DNA from: Certhia americana
Lineage: Eukaryota > Chordata > Aves > Passeriformes > Certhiidae
Reading direction: 5' to 3'
NCBI GenBank assembly: GCA_018697195.1
Contig: CM031878.1
Coordinates: 65,917,145-65,981,144, forward strand
Length of the DNA: 64,000 nucleotides
Shown: positions 26,101 through 36,300 of the stretch, piece after piece
Position numbering within the stretch: position 1 is the first letter of the stretch
Layout of the letters: each line of letters opens with the position of its first letter
Program-made: the position numbers and the translations under genes
The notes under the pieces: model-generated
Database searches by the model: none
What the model was told of the DNA's origin: nothing
What the model saw: the letters and a program-made list of their open reading frames with translations, nothing else

Positions 26101-29100
26101 CTTAGGAAGCTTCATGCTAGCGTTGAAGCATTAGTTTGCCACAGAAAAGGTAACTTTACTTTTACATAAATCTTTGGAAATAGTGATGATGCAAGAGCTC
26201 AGCCTGTCAGAACTCTTAACTAAAATAGTTACACAACATATTTTAGAGCAAAAATTTTCGAATTGTATCTTCTATTTTAAACTGCTCTAGTATTTTTGTA
26301 TACATGTCTGTAACTTTAAATTCAGTGAGAATATCTGTCATTCCTAGAGTCAGTATTATGATCTAGCATATTTTTTTTCCGTTGAACAATTTCATTATCA
26401 TACCTAGCAAGCAATTCTACTACAGTAGACATCCATAAATTTATCTACATCTCATGGCAAGAGTAACTTCTTTCTGAACAAAAAGTGGCTGTATAAATCC
26501 ATTTAAACATCTTTTGCTTCATTATTGCTCTGTTAACTGAGTTCAAGTGCTTACACAGGAATTTCTTATTCTTAATTTAGTCGGCATAATGATATACCCT
26601 CAAGCTACTGTTAAGGTAAACTTCTCTAGGAAGTCAGTAGTCACAGAATATCAGCTTTTTGTTTGCTTATTTTAGATATAAGCAAAACCTGTAAGTTTAT
26701 ATTGTAATAACCTGTGTTGCTCTTTTTCAGAGATGGATTTCCATCAGATTAGTTAAAAAAACCAAACATAATAAAAACCAAACCAGATAAAACCCCAAAC
26801 AAACCACAATTTTGAATTTGTAGCTGAAGAAGACCATAAGTGTGCTTTCTGACAATATTGTATTATGTTAAAATATGGTGTCACCTTTGAGAGTTTCCAA
26901 AAGTACTTGAAAATGTCATAAATTGCATTCTCATAATTCTAATCAAGAATTACTCTCTGTAGCAAAAAAATCTATTTATATTTTGAGCCACTTGTCCTCA
27001 AGACTAAGGAGTATTTAAGAAGTAATGGAAAATGGAAATCTTTATTTACGGTTGATTTGACACCTTATAGATTTGAAGTAGTGTTGGTTCATTGGTTTTT
27101 TTCTAAGAGTTGTTGTTAAATTGTAAAATTTTTAAATATCTGAAGACAGATTCCTTCTGCAATCACTTCTGGTGTTCTGACGGTTCTGCAGGAGCAGCAA
27201 AGTTGCAAACTAACCTGAAGTAATTTGGACCAAACATTTGTTCAAAGGTCCTTCATGGAATTAAACTTTGTACAGGATTATTTACATGGGATTTGAGACA
27301 ATTGCACCAGTATTTGTTAATAAATAAGCTCAAAACTTTCACAGATGCTGGTATGTGGGGTTTGGTTGGGTTTTTTTATTTTAAGGCATATCTGAATGTG
27401 ACAGTACATTACAGTATGTAGACATAAAAGTTACTTGAAGTCAGTCAAACAGCCCAACAGGAAAAAATTTCACTCGGGAGTGGTGATTGTATGAAAGGGT
27501 TGGGTTTTTTTTCCACACTGAACTAAATGGAAAAAATGTGCTGTAAACCTGTTAATATTGTTCTGAGAATTCGCTCTGTAAGTGACATGGCTTTGGTTTT
27601 GTGGGTTTGCATTTTCTCTGAAGTAGGCAATTGGATAATACTAAAATGACTTTTTTTTTTTTTCCATGTCTTTTGGTGGCCAGAATAAGCATGACATTAA
27701 CAGACTTGTCAAAGCATTTACTGATTGAGAGTTTCCTTGTACAGGAGTCTTTCTCCTAATGTGGTTTCATTGTGACGTCCTTGTGCATCTTACCGTGGTC
27801 TTTAGCTTCTCTTCAGTTGGTGAAGTTAAACCTCTGCTCCCCTGATTTATGCTGGAGAGTAATATAACAAATTAACTAATTCATGCTGAACACTACTCCT
27901 GTGTTTCAGAGCTTTCAGCCAACACTGCTGCCTTTGCTAAAAGTGCTGCCATGTTAGGTAACTCAGAGGACCACACTGCTCTATCTAGAGCTTTGTCTCA
28001 GCTTGCAGAGGTTGAGGAGAAGATAGATCAGTTGCATCAAGAGCAAGCTTTTGCTGATTTCTATGTGTTCTCAGAACTCCTTGGGGATTACATTCGTCTG
28101 ATTGCTGCAGTAAAAGTGAGTATACTAGGAAAAATACTGATTTAGTCACATTTAAAGTCACATTTCTCAGCTTATAGGTTTAGGGTAGGTGAATGTGGGA
28201 ATTTGCTCATGTAACACAAATAAATTTTTGCCTGATGTTCTAGAAGGGTGAAGTTAAAGCATTCATGAGTTATTCCAGTGATAAAAATGGCTGTGATAGA
28301 AAATGTGAATGGACTGGTAAGATCGAGAGAAAATGCAAATCTACTTTGAGCAATACTGATTGTGTACAGTAGTTAGGGATACTGTATTCCACTGTATCTT
28401 GCATATTGCACCTGTTTATTTTAGATTACTTACTGTTACAGTAAACATACATAAATGTGGAAGAACATAATTTGGTATTCTTTATTTGGTAGATAGTCAA
28501 ATAATAAATGTAAAAAATCTATTTAAATAAGAAAAATATGCAATTTAAATAAGAAAAGCAAATAAGAAAGAAACCCGCAATTTGTGGATCTGCATCTCAT
28601 TAAAGAAAATATTCAATTTAAGTGTAAGCTATGGTGCACAGCATGATTAGGTTTAGACATGAGACTAGGTACCTGTAAAATCTGTCCAGAAATACCTTTG
28701 AACTTGCCAGGTTGTTGGAATGATGTATTTTTCTTTGATTCTCTTGGTTTCTCTTTTCTTTTTTCTTTTTTTTTTTTTTATATGTGTACTTCTGCTGCCT
28801 AAGTCCGTTGTTAACAGACATGATGTTGCTGAAAATGCATGTAGTCCATATGCATGAACAGTTTGCTAGTATCTGTGTTTATAGAATTTTCTGCATAATA
28901 GAGCACTTTACAGTGGTTGTTTTGGTAGTTTTATGATAAAATGAGAGGCATAAAGTGGTTTAGAGCACTGAAGTGTCTGCTCTGCAAAGGATTCTTGAAT
29001 AGCCTGTTACTTGTGGAAGGTATTGAACTGTGCAAGCATGTCATTGTCAAGTGCAATGCAGTACATGGTAGACACACTAAGGTTTCTTTGAGTATACTTC

Positions 29101-32100
29101 TTGTTTCAGCTTTATCCTGGAATTATTTTTGCCTACTGGGAATTTAAATAGCTCTAACAATTCCAGTTGTTTAAAGTTTGTCTATTCTCACAGGGTGTGT
29201 TTGACCATAGAATGAAATGCTGGCAGAAGTGGCAAGATGCTCAGGTCACTTTACAAAAAAAACGTGAAGCTGAAGCAAAGCTCCAACTTGCCAACAAACC
29301 TGATAAATTACAGCAAGCTAAAGATGAGATAAAAGAGGTAATGTTATCAAACAATATTTTGAAGGTCAGGCTTTCTGCATTGGCTCATTCATTCTGCATT
29401 AATGCTGCTTTATACCATTTTTGTTTACAAAGCACTTTCTTGCTGTTTCCCATATTTACTGAAATTTTTAAAAGGAATTTATTTAAAACATCAAATGTGT
29501 GCAGTTTTTACTCACTGTAAGATCTTTAAGGCAGTTAATACTGTCTCTACAGAGTCTGGGAGATGGGAGGGAGGGAATATGAACAAGTTAATGCTTTTAA
29601 CTGTTAACAGCTCACTTGATTAGGCAGAGGAGCATCTCTTGGTTTCTATAACTAAGATGACTTGGGTAAATCCAGCAAAGACAACTAATGGAGAACTATA
29701 GTACTATTCCCATGTTTTGCTTAAATATGCAGCTTTTCTACCCATATATATGTGCATGTATATATGGTGTAATTTTAGTAAAAATAAATCTAACATGTTG
29801 AAGTGTCATAATTTATACACTTTTTCTATCATGCTTCACTAAGGAAATTGAAGAGGTAGGACAACTTAATTATTTAACAGTAATGCATTCTCTACATATG
29901 CTCTAGTGCTCTCCCATTAAATAATGGAAGAACGTCATTGCAGATTTCAAGCTCTCTACACAGTTGCTTTGTTTGGCTTCCTCATTGGTCACTAACCACA
30001 TGCTCATTTTTATTTTTGCCCTTTGATATATTTCACATACTGTATTGAAATTACTCATTAACTTGACTTTCTTTTCCTTAAAAAAGTCCTTTGTTTACTG
30101 AGAAGATCTACAGTTACTCTTGTGTGACCACATTCTTGTTGATTGCCTCTCCTGATGTCATCCATCCATGCACAATAAATTTCCTGTTTACTGGTAGTAG
30201 TGGGAAAGAGTGATCCTTTCCCAGTTCCAATATTAAAGTAATTGCTTTTATTCTGAAGGAATTATTTTTCCTGCATTATTGGATAATTAGAGAACATTTT
30301 TAGTAAACCCAGAGTTTAAATGTGCCAACTGAAAGTAGTCCCTGCCACTGAAATGTGTTTAGAGTTGCTGAATTCTGTAATAGTGGACCCTCTGGCAGAG
30401 GAATTGCACAGTGGAAGCCTAAGCAGCCCGAATATCATCCATGACTCGGTTGTTTTTTGTGCATAAAGGGGCAAAGGACAGTCCTAGAGATGCCTTATTG
30501 AATGAGAAATTTCTCCTTGTCAGATACTATAAAATGGAAAACTGTTGCCCAGTGATAAGTCACACTGGACCTGGGATTTGGGTGACATGAAACTGAAATG
30601 TTGAATTCATTAGGCCTTTAGAAGCTTTCACAGACATCTCAGGCACCTCTGTTTCATGCAGTAGGAAGATAATGGGCAATCCTAACCTACTTTTCCTTAG
30701 CTGGGTTTTATAGTATTTCAGTTATTAGCTAACTCTTCAGGCAGTTCTTTATAACATACATGTAGAAGGGCAGTCAGGGGACTGTGAATAAATATTTACT
30801 AAAAATAAAAATATGGAGATGTTTATTGGAACATAGGTGATGTTTATCTCATATCACAGTGGAAATTTGTTACTGCATCACAAAATGCTTTTATGAATAA
30901 ATAACATCACTGGATTGCTGACAGGAAGGTGCTACATTGAAGTATGTTGCTTCCCTGCTGCTTTTTTCTGAGGAATGTAAATGTTACTGAATGTATTTGT
31001 TCTCAGTTAATAAGTTACAGTTTGACTTCAAAGAACTGCTAACCTGCTGTGGGGCTCCCAGTTTATCTACTCACCTAGCTTAGATTTTACAGTGTAAGAG
31101 ATGTCTAAAAGCAGTTACAGGCCAATGTAGATGCTGATGATCCCTTGTCTAGCTGGATGTCTTTTCACAGCAACTAAGGAGGAACAACCTGGTGTCATAT
31201 TGTTTTGCATGAATGCAATGCTCACAATATGGCAAAACCCTGTAAGAAATATCTCTTCCTATGAATTTTTCTCTAGTGATCTTATCTGCACTAATGTTTC
31301 TATTCCACCTTTCTATGAAAACAGTTGCCCCTGAGAAAGAAGCCTCGTGCTTTGGAAAGCAGATAAACACATCCTTAGAAGCTTGTCATTTGCAACAGAA
31401 ATATGATAGTGGTAGTCAGATACTTAACCTGAGGCAGAGATAAAGATTTACGAATCTCTTCTGGAATTAGGAAATTTTGGGGAACTAACCTGAAATTCTT
31501 CCAAGCTTGATTAGACAGGTTTAAGTACCTTTGTATGAAGTAAGGGGAATAGTAAGTAAAGTCTTTGAGATCCATTTTCTAAAGAATATTTTTTAATGTT
31601 AAATGCCCTTAATAGCAGTACTATGATATTTTTACATATTCTGTACAGATAGCATTGGCTTAAAGATACCTTTGTTGTAACTGATCTGATGACATCCTAT
31701 AACACAATTTGAAATTTGAAATTTTTACTGTAAGATTTTCTTTTAAATAGGCCAAAACAATCAAATATGTCCTTCTAGCTCTTAAGTGACTATCAATGTG
31801 CTAAAAAAGTTCAGATATGTGTGGACTGAATGGATGACACAAAATCTTACCTCTATATGTCTTTCCTTTGCCAGTGGGAGACAAAAGTTCAGCAAGGGGA
31901 AAAAGATTTTGAACAGATCTCCAAAACCATTCGCAAGGAAGTGGGAAGATTTGAGGCATGTATAACTTTGTCCAAATAAATGACAGTTTTACTGTAGATA
32001 ATAATGACATTAGAAGTAAAATTTGTTAAGAAGTTAATATGCGATAATTTATTTATTAACAGAAGGAACGAGTGAAAGACTTTAAAACTGTTATTATCGA

Positions 32101-32951
32101 GTACTTAGAGTCGTTAGTGCAAACACAACAGCAGGTAAGATAAATTTTAAGCTTTGTACAAGTTAATAAATAATACATTCCATATTAGATTAGTTAGAAA
32201 AGGATGGGCTTTAAGCACAGAAGTTTCCAAAATACTGAGCTACTAGTCTGTACTCTATTGGCAAATGACATGATGATTGCAGTTTCCCACCCCCTGCAGA
32301 ACTGTAATGCAGGGAAGCAACAGAGAAGCTCTGTAAGGGATATGGGCAAGCAGAAGGTCTTGTCACCTTCTCTGATTTAGTACTTTCACTTAGAGATTGG
32401 TGTAAATTGTAATCAGTAGGTACCTACACGTACTGAAGAGATTTGGATTCTTAAATGCTTATTACTCTTTTTTAAAAGTACAAGATATTATTGAATATTA
32501 GAGAGCATTAGAACAGTTTTCAGTGTCTGAGAAGTGGGCTTTGTTACTAGGAAAAGTTTGGGGGTTTCTTCTATGCATGGCAAGAATTGAACCCTCCAGC
32601 TTTGTTTAATTTAAAAAAACCAAAAAAACATTATCTTTAGTGGTAAGAATAAGTGACAGATCTTTACAAAAAATCAGTATAATTTTACTTTATAACATTG
32701 TGTACAACATATCTATAGCTATGAGCAGATCTGTTTATTTATTACTTGTGTTTTTTCTTGCACAATGTAAATATATTAATGAGTAAGTACCTACCTTCTT
32801 ACTTTGTCTCCTGGAGGCAAGTTTACAGCAAGAAGAGGTAGGTATGCATTATATTTTCCAACATTAACTATTTAATGAGTGATTTTCCCTTCTCTTCAAG
32901 CTAATAAAATACTGGGAGGCATTCCTACCTGAAGCCAAAGCCATTGCCTAA
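2070..32951 (+). CDS. SNX2: Sorting nexin-2, complete 15-exon coding region
   Basis: SNX2 is a PX-BAR protein that pairs with SNX5 or SNX6 and forms tubules on early endosomes in retromer-linked and ESCPE-1 retrieval of cargo. Coding exons: 2070-2177, 10481-10598, 17929-18092, 19382-19448, 19657-19700, 19785-19926, 23122-23200, 24426-24501, 25715-25828, 26056-26149, 27910-28115, 29194-29337, 31875-31955, 32063-32134, 32901-32951. They total 1560 nt including the stop, giving 519 residues, which equals the family length. The N-terminus (1-139) is acidic with DLF motifs at 26-28, 72-74 and 138-140. The PX domain (about 140-269) carries the RRF basic motif at 182-184 and a PPAPEK loop at 206-211. 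An amphipathic helix and the BAR domain fill about 278-519. All donors are GT except exon 13, which uses GC. The start was chosen because [11 protein letters not shown] matches the family N-terminus and its Kozak context is strong. Identification is near certain; splice sites were placed by eye. Confidence 0.97.
2291..2412 (+). repeat. 20-bp tandem repeat interrupted by a 10-N gap
   Basis: About six copies of a unit of the form CCTGCCCGCATCCCCTCGTT run through the start of SNX2 intron 1. Bases 2333-2342 are N, placed right after a unit that has just begun. The gap length of exactly ten looks like a placeholder, so the true copy number may be larger. Confidence 0.95.
2621..2639 (+). repeat. 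GT dinucleotide microsatellite
   Basis: A run of about nine TG units in SNX2 intron 1, with looser TG-rich sequence just before it. Confidence 0.9.
5057..5202 (+). repeat. T-rich low-complexity block
   Basis: Long T runs alternate with TTTG and GGTT units across about 145 bp. The block yields false open frames on both strands. No retrogene body is recognisable on either side, so I treat it as simple low-complexity DNA. Confidence 0.85.
9150..9450 (+). mobile_element. Partial LTR of an avian endogenous retrovirus
   Basis: The segment resembles the 5' part of an LTR family widespread in Neoaves. Its signature is TTGGCTGGGGTAGAGTTAAT near 9157, then a GGTATGGGGCTGTGTTTTGG stretch near 9193 and a TATA-like ACATAAAGCTGG near 9421-9432. 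Similarity fades soon after the TATA-like box, so the 3' part of the LTR is missing or replaced. No internal retroviral genes, primer-binding site or second LTR are seen. The edges are approximate, and the assignment rests on remembered family features. Confidence 0.65.
10481..10598 (+). CDS. SNX2: SNX2 coding exon 2 (residues 37-75 plus one base)
   Basis: Opens with [17 protein letters not shown] and ends at GCTG before GTAATG (phase 1). It carries the second acidic DLF motif at residues 72-74 (DREDLFA). Rich in Ser and Pro, consistent with a disordered N-terminus. Confidence 0.96.
11449..11486 (+). repeat. Compound AT/AC microsatellite
   Basis: An alternating AT run passes into AC and then ACAT units, within SNX2 intron 2. 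Confidence 0.9.
16381..17003 (+). mobile_element. CR1 LINE 3' fragment
   Basis: The segment has the layout of the CR1 3' end on the plus strand: a CTGAAACCACCCCTGGAGTG region near 16440, AAGCACTGGCACAAATTATC near 16832, and a terminal TTTCCAAACTCAGCAATTCT followed by GTGAT. An expanded AGATT repeat sits at about 16947-16960. It is 5'-truncated and frame-broken. Confidence 0.85.
17929..18092 (+). CDS. SNX2: SNX2 coding exon 3 (residues 76-130)
   Basis: Completes the split Glu codon and reads [20 protein letters not shown] onward to DRSREE, ending in phase 0 before GTATGC. The Ser/Pro/Thr-rich linker ([11 protein letters not shown]) is typical of the SNX2 N-terminus before the PX domain. Confidence 0.96.
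19049..19145 (-). mobile_element. Short CR1 3' end, minus strand
   Basis: Read on the plus strand it resembles the reverse complement of the CR1 tail: AATCACAGGACCATTTAGTT, then AAAGACCATTAGGATCATTG and AGTTCAACTG. It is a short, diverged 5'-truncated copy. Confidence 0.6.
19261..19357 (+). repeat. Direct duplication before SNX2 exon 4
   Basis: A 33-bp sequence beginning ATAATATGGATGTCCATTAC occurs at 19261-19293 and again at 19325-19357, 64 bp apart, with no mismatch seen. The second copy ends 24 bp before exon 4, so it covers the likely branch-point region. Confidence 0.95.
19382..19448 (+). CDS. SNX2: SNX2 coding exon 4 (residues 131-152 plus one base)
   Basis: Reads [20 protein letters not shown] and ends in the Gly codon before GTAAGT. 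It holds the third DLF motif (138-140) and the first strand of the PX domain. Confidence 0.96.
19657..19700 (+). CDS. SNX2: SNX2 coding exon 5 (residues 153-167)
   Basis: A 44-nt exon reading [15 protein letters not shown], flanked by TTCTTACAG and GTGGGT. It forms the second PX strand. The following intron is only 84 bp. Confidence 0.95.
19785..19926 (+). CDS. SNX2: SNX2 coding exon 6 (residues 168-214 plus one base)
   Basis: Carries the core phosphoinositide-binding part of the PX domain: [15 protein letters not shown] with Arg182-Arg183-Phe184, and the proline-rich loop PPAPEKSIV (206-214). Ends in a split Gly before GTAAGT. Confidence 0.97.
19927..23121 (+). other. SNX2: SNX2 intron 6
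   Basis: A 3.2-kb AT-rich intron with donor GTAAGT and acceptor TCCTTCAAG. A T run lies at 22973-22985. I see no gene, RNA or clear transposon in it. Confidence 0.8.
23122..23200 (+). CDS. SNX2: SNX2 coding exon 7 (residues 215-240 plus two bases)
   Basis: Reads [20 protein letters not shown] and on to RAALE after completing the split Gly; ends within Arg241 before GTAATG. Part of the PX membrane-binding loop and the following helix. Confidence 0.96.
23201..24425 (+). other. SNX2: SNX2 intron 7
   Basis: A 1.2-kb intron with donor GTAATG and acceptor AAAATCATAG. No recognisable element found. Confidence 0.8.
24426..24501 (+). CDS. SNX2: SNX2 coding exon 8 (residues 241-266)
   Basis: Reads [20 protein letters not shown] and LESSE, the C-terminal helix of the PX domain. 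Ends in phase 0 before GTATTT. Confidence 0.96.
24502..25714 (+). other. SNX2: SNX2 intron 8
   Basis: A 1.2-kb intron with acceptor CAATTCCAG. I find nothing recognisable in it. Confidence 0.8.
25715..25828 (+). CDS. SNX2: SNX2 coding exon 9 (residues 267-304)
   Basis: Begins [20 protein letters not shown], then [18 protein letters not shown]. This is the PX-BAR linker with the amphipathic helix that inserts into curved membrane, leading into the first BAR helix. Confidence 0.97.
26056..26149 (+). CDS. SNX2: SNX2 coding exon 10 (residues 305-335 plus one base)
   Basis: Reads [20 protein letters not shown] and [11 protein letters not shown], the first long BAR helix. Ends in phase 1 before GTAACT. 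Confidence 0.97.
26150..27909 (+). other. SNX2: SNX2 intron 10
   Basis: A 1.8-kb intron with an A-rich patch of AAACC-like units at about 26754-26810 and T runs near 27481-27520 and 27651-27664. No gene or transposon recognised. Confidence 0.8.
27910..28115 (+). CDS. SNX2: SNX2 coding exon 11 (residues 336-404)
   Basis: The longest exon. It runs from the split Glu through [20 protein letters not shown] to YIRLIAAVK, covering parts of BAR helices 1 and 2. Acceptor GTGTTTCAG, donor GTGAGT. Confidence 0.97.
28116..29193 (+). other. SNX2: SNX2 intron 11
   Basis: A 1.1-kb intron, A-rich near 28500-28575 and with a pyrimidine/T tract near 28746-28780. Nothing else recognised. Confidence 0.8.
29194..29337 (+). 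CDS. SNX2: SNX2 coding exon 12 (residues 405-452)
   Basis: Reads [20 protein letters not shown] and on to QAKDEIKE, the helical BAR region rich in Lys, Glu and Gln. Phase 0 at both ends; donor GTAATG. Confidence 0.97.
29338..31874 (+). other. SNX2: SNX2 intron 12
   Basis: A 2.5-kb intron with a possible 12-nt microexon at 29844-29855 and a short ATAT patch near 29743-29764. No transposon or other gene recognised. Confidence 0.8.
29844..29855 (+). other. Possible 12-nt microexon (speculative)
   Basis: A pyrimidine-rich tract ends in CACTAAG, followed by GAAATTGAAGAG and GTAGGA. Inclusion would add Glu-Ile-Glu-Glu between exons 12 and 13 without breaking frame. There is no expression evidence, and such patterns arise by chance. 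Confidence 0.15.
31875..31955 (+). CDS. SNX2: SNX2 coding exon 13 (residues 453-479), GC donor
   Basis: Reads [20 protein letters not shown] and KEVGRFE. The sequence after GAG is GCATGT, so this intron begins GC instead of GT. Using the next GT (31959) would add four bases and shift the frame to an early stop. The intron is only 107 bp (31956-32062) and ends TTATTAACAG. Confidence 0.93.
32063..32134 (+). CDS. SNX2: SNX2 coding exon 14 (residues 480-503)
   Basis: Reads [20 protein letters not shown] and TQQQ, the last long BAR helix. Phase 0 at both ends; donor GTAAGA. Confidence 0.96.
32135..32900 (+). other. SNX2: SNX2 intron 14
   Basis: A 766-bp intron with acceptor TCTCTTCAAG. It contains a possible 9-nt microexon pattern at 32829-32837 (CAAGAAGAG between TTTACAG and GTAGGT) and nothing else that I recognise. 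Confidence 0.75.
32901..32951 (+). CDS. SNX2: SNX2 coding exon 15 and stop (residues 504-519)
   Basis: Reads [16 protein letters not shown] then TAA at 32949-32951. This is the conserved C-terminus of SNX1/SNX2-type BAR domains. Confidence 0.97.
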   Translation, partial: LIKYWEAFLPEAKAIA

Positions 32952-33390
32952 AAGAAGATATTCCAAATGACAAGACACTCTGGATATTTGTCCTGGATAA
33001 AACTAAATTCTACGGTGAAATCACTTAAAATCATCCAAATAAACCACTATATATTTTATGAATTAACATGTGGCTTTTTTTATATACCACAGCATTTTAT
33101 TAACAAGCTGCATGTCCTGACCCTCTCTTTGAAGTGGACTGTGGCATGATGTTCTGCAATACATTGCTGAATTGAACACTATTGTGTCTTAATACTTGCA
33201 CTAAAGTGTGCACTGCAAGGCCAGAAAGCTGATATTTTTGTTCTCTACAAAACAATGTTCTGTAGTATGTTTACCTGATCTTTATGAAGCAAATTTAATT
33301 GCATTGATTAATGTTCACTTAAACATTCCTGTACAAAATCATGTTTTTGTGATTACAATAATAAAGGGATGTACCTTGTGAAACATTAAG
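32952..33390 (+). other. SNX2: SNX2 3' UTR
   Basis: About 430 bp from the stop codon to the probable cleavage zone. An earlier AATAAA at 33038-33043 could give a short alternative 3' end. The later signal at 33360 is better supported by the GT-rich sequence that follows it. Confidence 0.7.
33360..33365 (+). terminator. SNX2: SNX2 polyadenylation signal AATAAA
   Basis: A canonical AATAAA about 410 bp after the stop codon. A GT-rich stretch (GGCTTGTGTCTGTAGGTGTT at about 33397-33416) follows at the distance expected of a downstream element, so cleavage probably falls between about 33375 and 33390. Confidence 0.8.
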
Positions 33391-33399
33391 CACTCTGGG

Positions 33400-36300
33400 C
33401 TTGTGTCTGTAGGTGTTTACTGGTGTTCTTAGGAGTACTGTTTAGAAGAGATTAGATGTATCCAGGGCAAACCCAACATTTAGCAAAGAGTTCTGGAGAA
33501 GGCATTAAAGAGCCACAAACAATTATCTGTGGTAAACTTTTCTGGGTTTTAATTCTGAATCTCTTCATTACAGGTGTTCTTTCACTTGAAATTATCATTG
33601 CCTTGGTAAAGTCTACTGTGTTAGTACTCAAAGGGTCAAAAGACATGCTTGGGCAACAGATAGATGTGAAGCAAAATCTCCTTCAGGTGTTTAAAAAGCC
33701 TCTGCAGAGTTAAAATCACCTGTCTGGTCAAATAATGATGTCCTGTTGGAGTCATACATTGCTTCAATTTTATTCAGTGGTCTCAGGATACAAAAATTTT
33801 TAAAAATCTTTAAAAATACTAATTCTGGTAATAATTGAAATAGAAAAGTGGATAATTCAGCCTGTTAGTTGTAAGAGCTAGAATTCTGTTTGAATTTTCT
33901 TGAGTAGAAAATACATTTGAAGGGGATGGTAATACCTTTTGCAAGGAATCAGAGCAGGTAAATATTTTTCTGAAATACACAATATTAACATATGATGTGC
34001 TGTCCTGTCATTTTAACAACATACTGAGCTTGTTGATATATTAATATTAATGGAAAATATTAATGTTAACAAATTTTAGGCAAATATTAATCACATAAAA
34101 AACCAAGAGAAGCTGCTGCTTTCAGCTAATCATAAGACTGCAGGATTAACCCATGAATTTGCATTGTTGGGGTCAAATATAAAGGAGCACATAGTACCAT
34201 TTCTGAAGAGAATGGAAACCTCCATTCAACTGGAAGTTTGTACTCTAATTTACAATAAAGGTAGTGTAAACTTGACAGATTAGTGTTTGCTGTGGTTTCT
34301 CTGCATACCTCTTTTGACTCAATATTTCTAGGAATTTTCAAGGAAACTAGAACAGAAAAAAACTCCACCAAAATTTATCAAGCCTAAATCAAGTTTCTTT
34401 TTAAATGGTTAAATGCTAAAACCATAAGCTAGTAATAGCTTATGCATCAGTGTTTGTTCAATCATTGATCCTAAAACTGCCTTTTGAAGAGCTCAAGTAT
34501 GCAGGAGGTTTATGACAAAGAAACTGATTTAGGCAGAACACTTTAAGTGTTACAGTGTACTTGGCTTGCTTTCTGCTAATGAAAATTGACCAACAGCTCA
34601 GTAATAAACTTCATATATATATGAAGTCACACTGAAAATGATATTTCCAGAACTAAAAGACTCAGTTTGGACATGCAGAGGTCAAAATGGGTGAACATAT
34701 CCTTCAACGATCTTTTTTCTGTAAGTGGTTTTTTCAGCTTTCTTAGTTCTTGATCTATTTTTGCTTCTATAAGGGTTAGAATTCATTTGAATGATGGATC
34801 AGTTTTCTTCTCTTTCTGACAAGAGAATGAGTAAGTCTGCTAGCAAGGATTAGTGTGGCTGTCTGTACCAGTCAACTGAAAACAAGAATGAGTTGTGCAA
34901 TTTTTTTCTTGAAACCTTCTTAAAGCCGTTTGGGGAACAAAAAGATAATGTCATTTCTGGAGCTCACTGTCACACAGGGTTGGCTACTAATACAAGGATT
35001 CTAGGGGCTTTTTAGTATCACAATGATGGCTTGAACAGAAGATCCAAATCAGCTGTCACATTTGGCTAGCACAAAACCCTTGTTGTTTCAAGAAGCCATT
35101 AATGATCCTGAGATTAGCTCAGTTGGCTGATAATGCCAAGGCTCTGGGTTCTAGTCCCAGATGGTTGATTCATTTAAAAGCTGGACTTGATCTTTGTGGG
35201 TCCCTTTCAACACAGAATATCCTGTGATCTGGAAATTGATTTTGCTTATATTCCGCTTCATTGTGAAGATTGGAGGCTTGGTTACTGTCTTTCTTTGTGC
35301 GGTTAACATCCACATTAGCAGATGTTTCTCAGTCCAAGTGAATGGAGGTATTACTGAACTCTTTCCTCACTGCTAGATACTGTACTAAATTTAAGTATGA
35401 ATTTCAATAAAACTACAAGCCAATGTACCACTGAAGAATCACTAGCGTAAGCAAAAAGTAAATGTTTGCAAAATGATGAACTGTATTTGGAATATTGTAT
35501 GAAAGACAAGGTGCTACTGAATTCTAGTTTACCTTTTAGGTTAAAATAGAATGCAAAATTTTCTGTTCTTCATGTCTGTGGTCCTTTTTAAATTAAATAT
35601 ATACAACATGAAGTGGCTCAAATTGAAGACATTGTTTTTTCTTTCTTAAACTGATGTTCATTGTACAGTAAGTCTGTAATTCTTTCGTCGCTGCCCTTTT
35701 AAAACAGAATATTCTGCTTCCCTATCAATTATTCTTATACCTCTCCTAAGTTATTTCCCTCTGAAAGCCTCATATGGGAGTTTATTTCAGCGTCTGTGGA
35801 GTTCATGACCCAAATATGTCAGTTTCTTTCAAATTGTGGAGATGAGCTGCTGGCTGGTAGATTCTGTACATTTAAATGAACAGCCAACATCCACTAAAAT
35901 TATGTGTACAGTGAAATGATTGTCTTAAGGAAAAACAAATAGGGAAAAAACGCCTTTGGTGGTGTTTTTTTTTTCTTTCCTTCCACTTTAGAGTAGAACA
36001 AGTTATGTCTAAATATGACTCCACTACAAATATGTGAGAAAAAAAGGGTAATATTTTAACAGGTTAGAAGCTGAATTTTTAGGTTGTTCAGAATGTTACT
36101 TGTTACCTACTAAAGACGATTCTTCCTTTTTTTTAAATTCTTGTCTTCCATAGTTGAATCAATGTTAGTAATTGCAATAGTAGCAACTTGCTAGTAATCC
36201 TTTGACTTTACTGGTGAAATGATTCCTTCTCTTCTCCTTCCCCCACCCCAGATCAATGTGGAATAATTAACAAAGAGAAGGGGTATAAAATAATCCAAAT

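Noticed and set aside
29338..29520. Extension of SNX2 exon 12 into the intron
   Set aside because: Read-through past GTAATG; no similarity to SNX2 after the donor.
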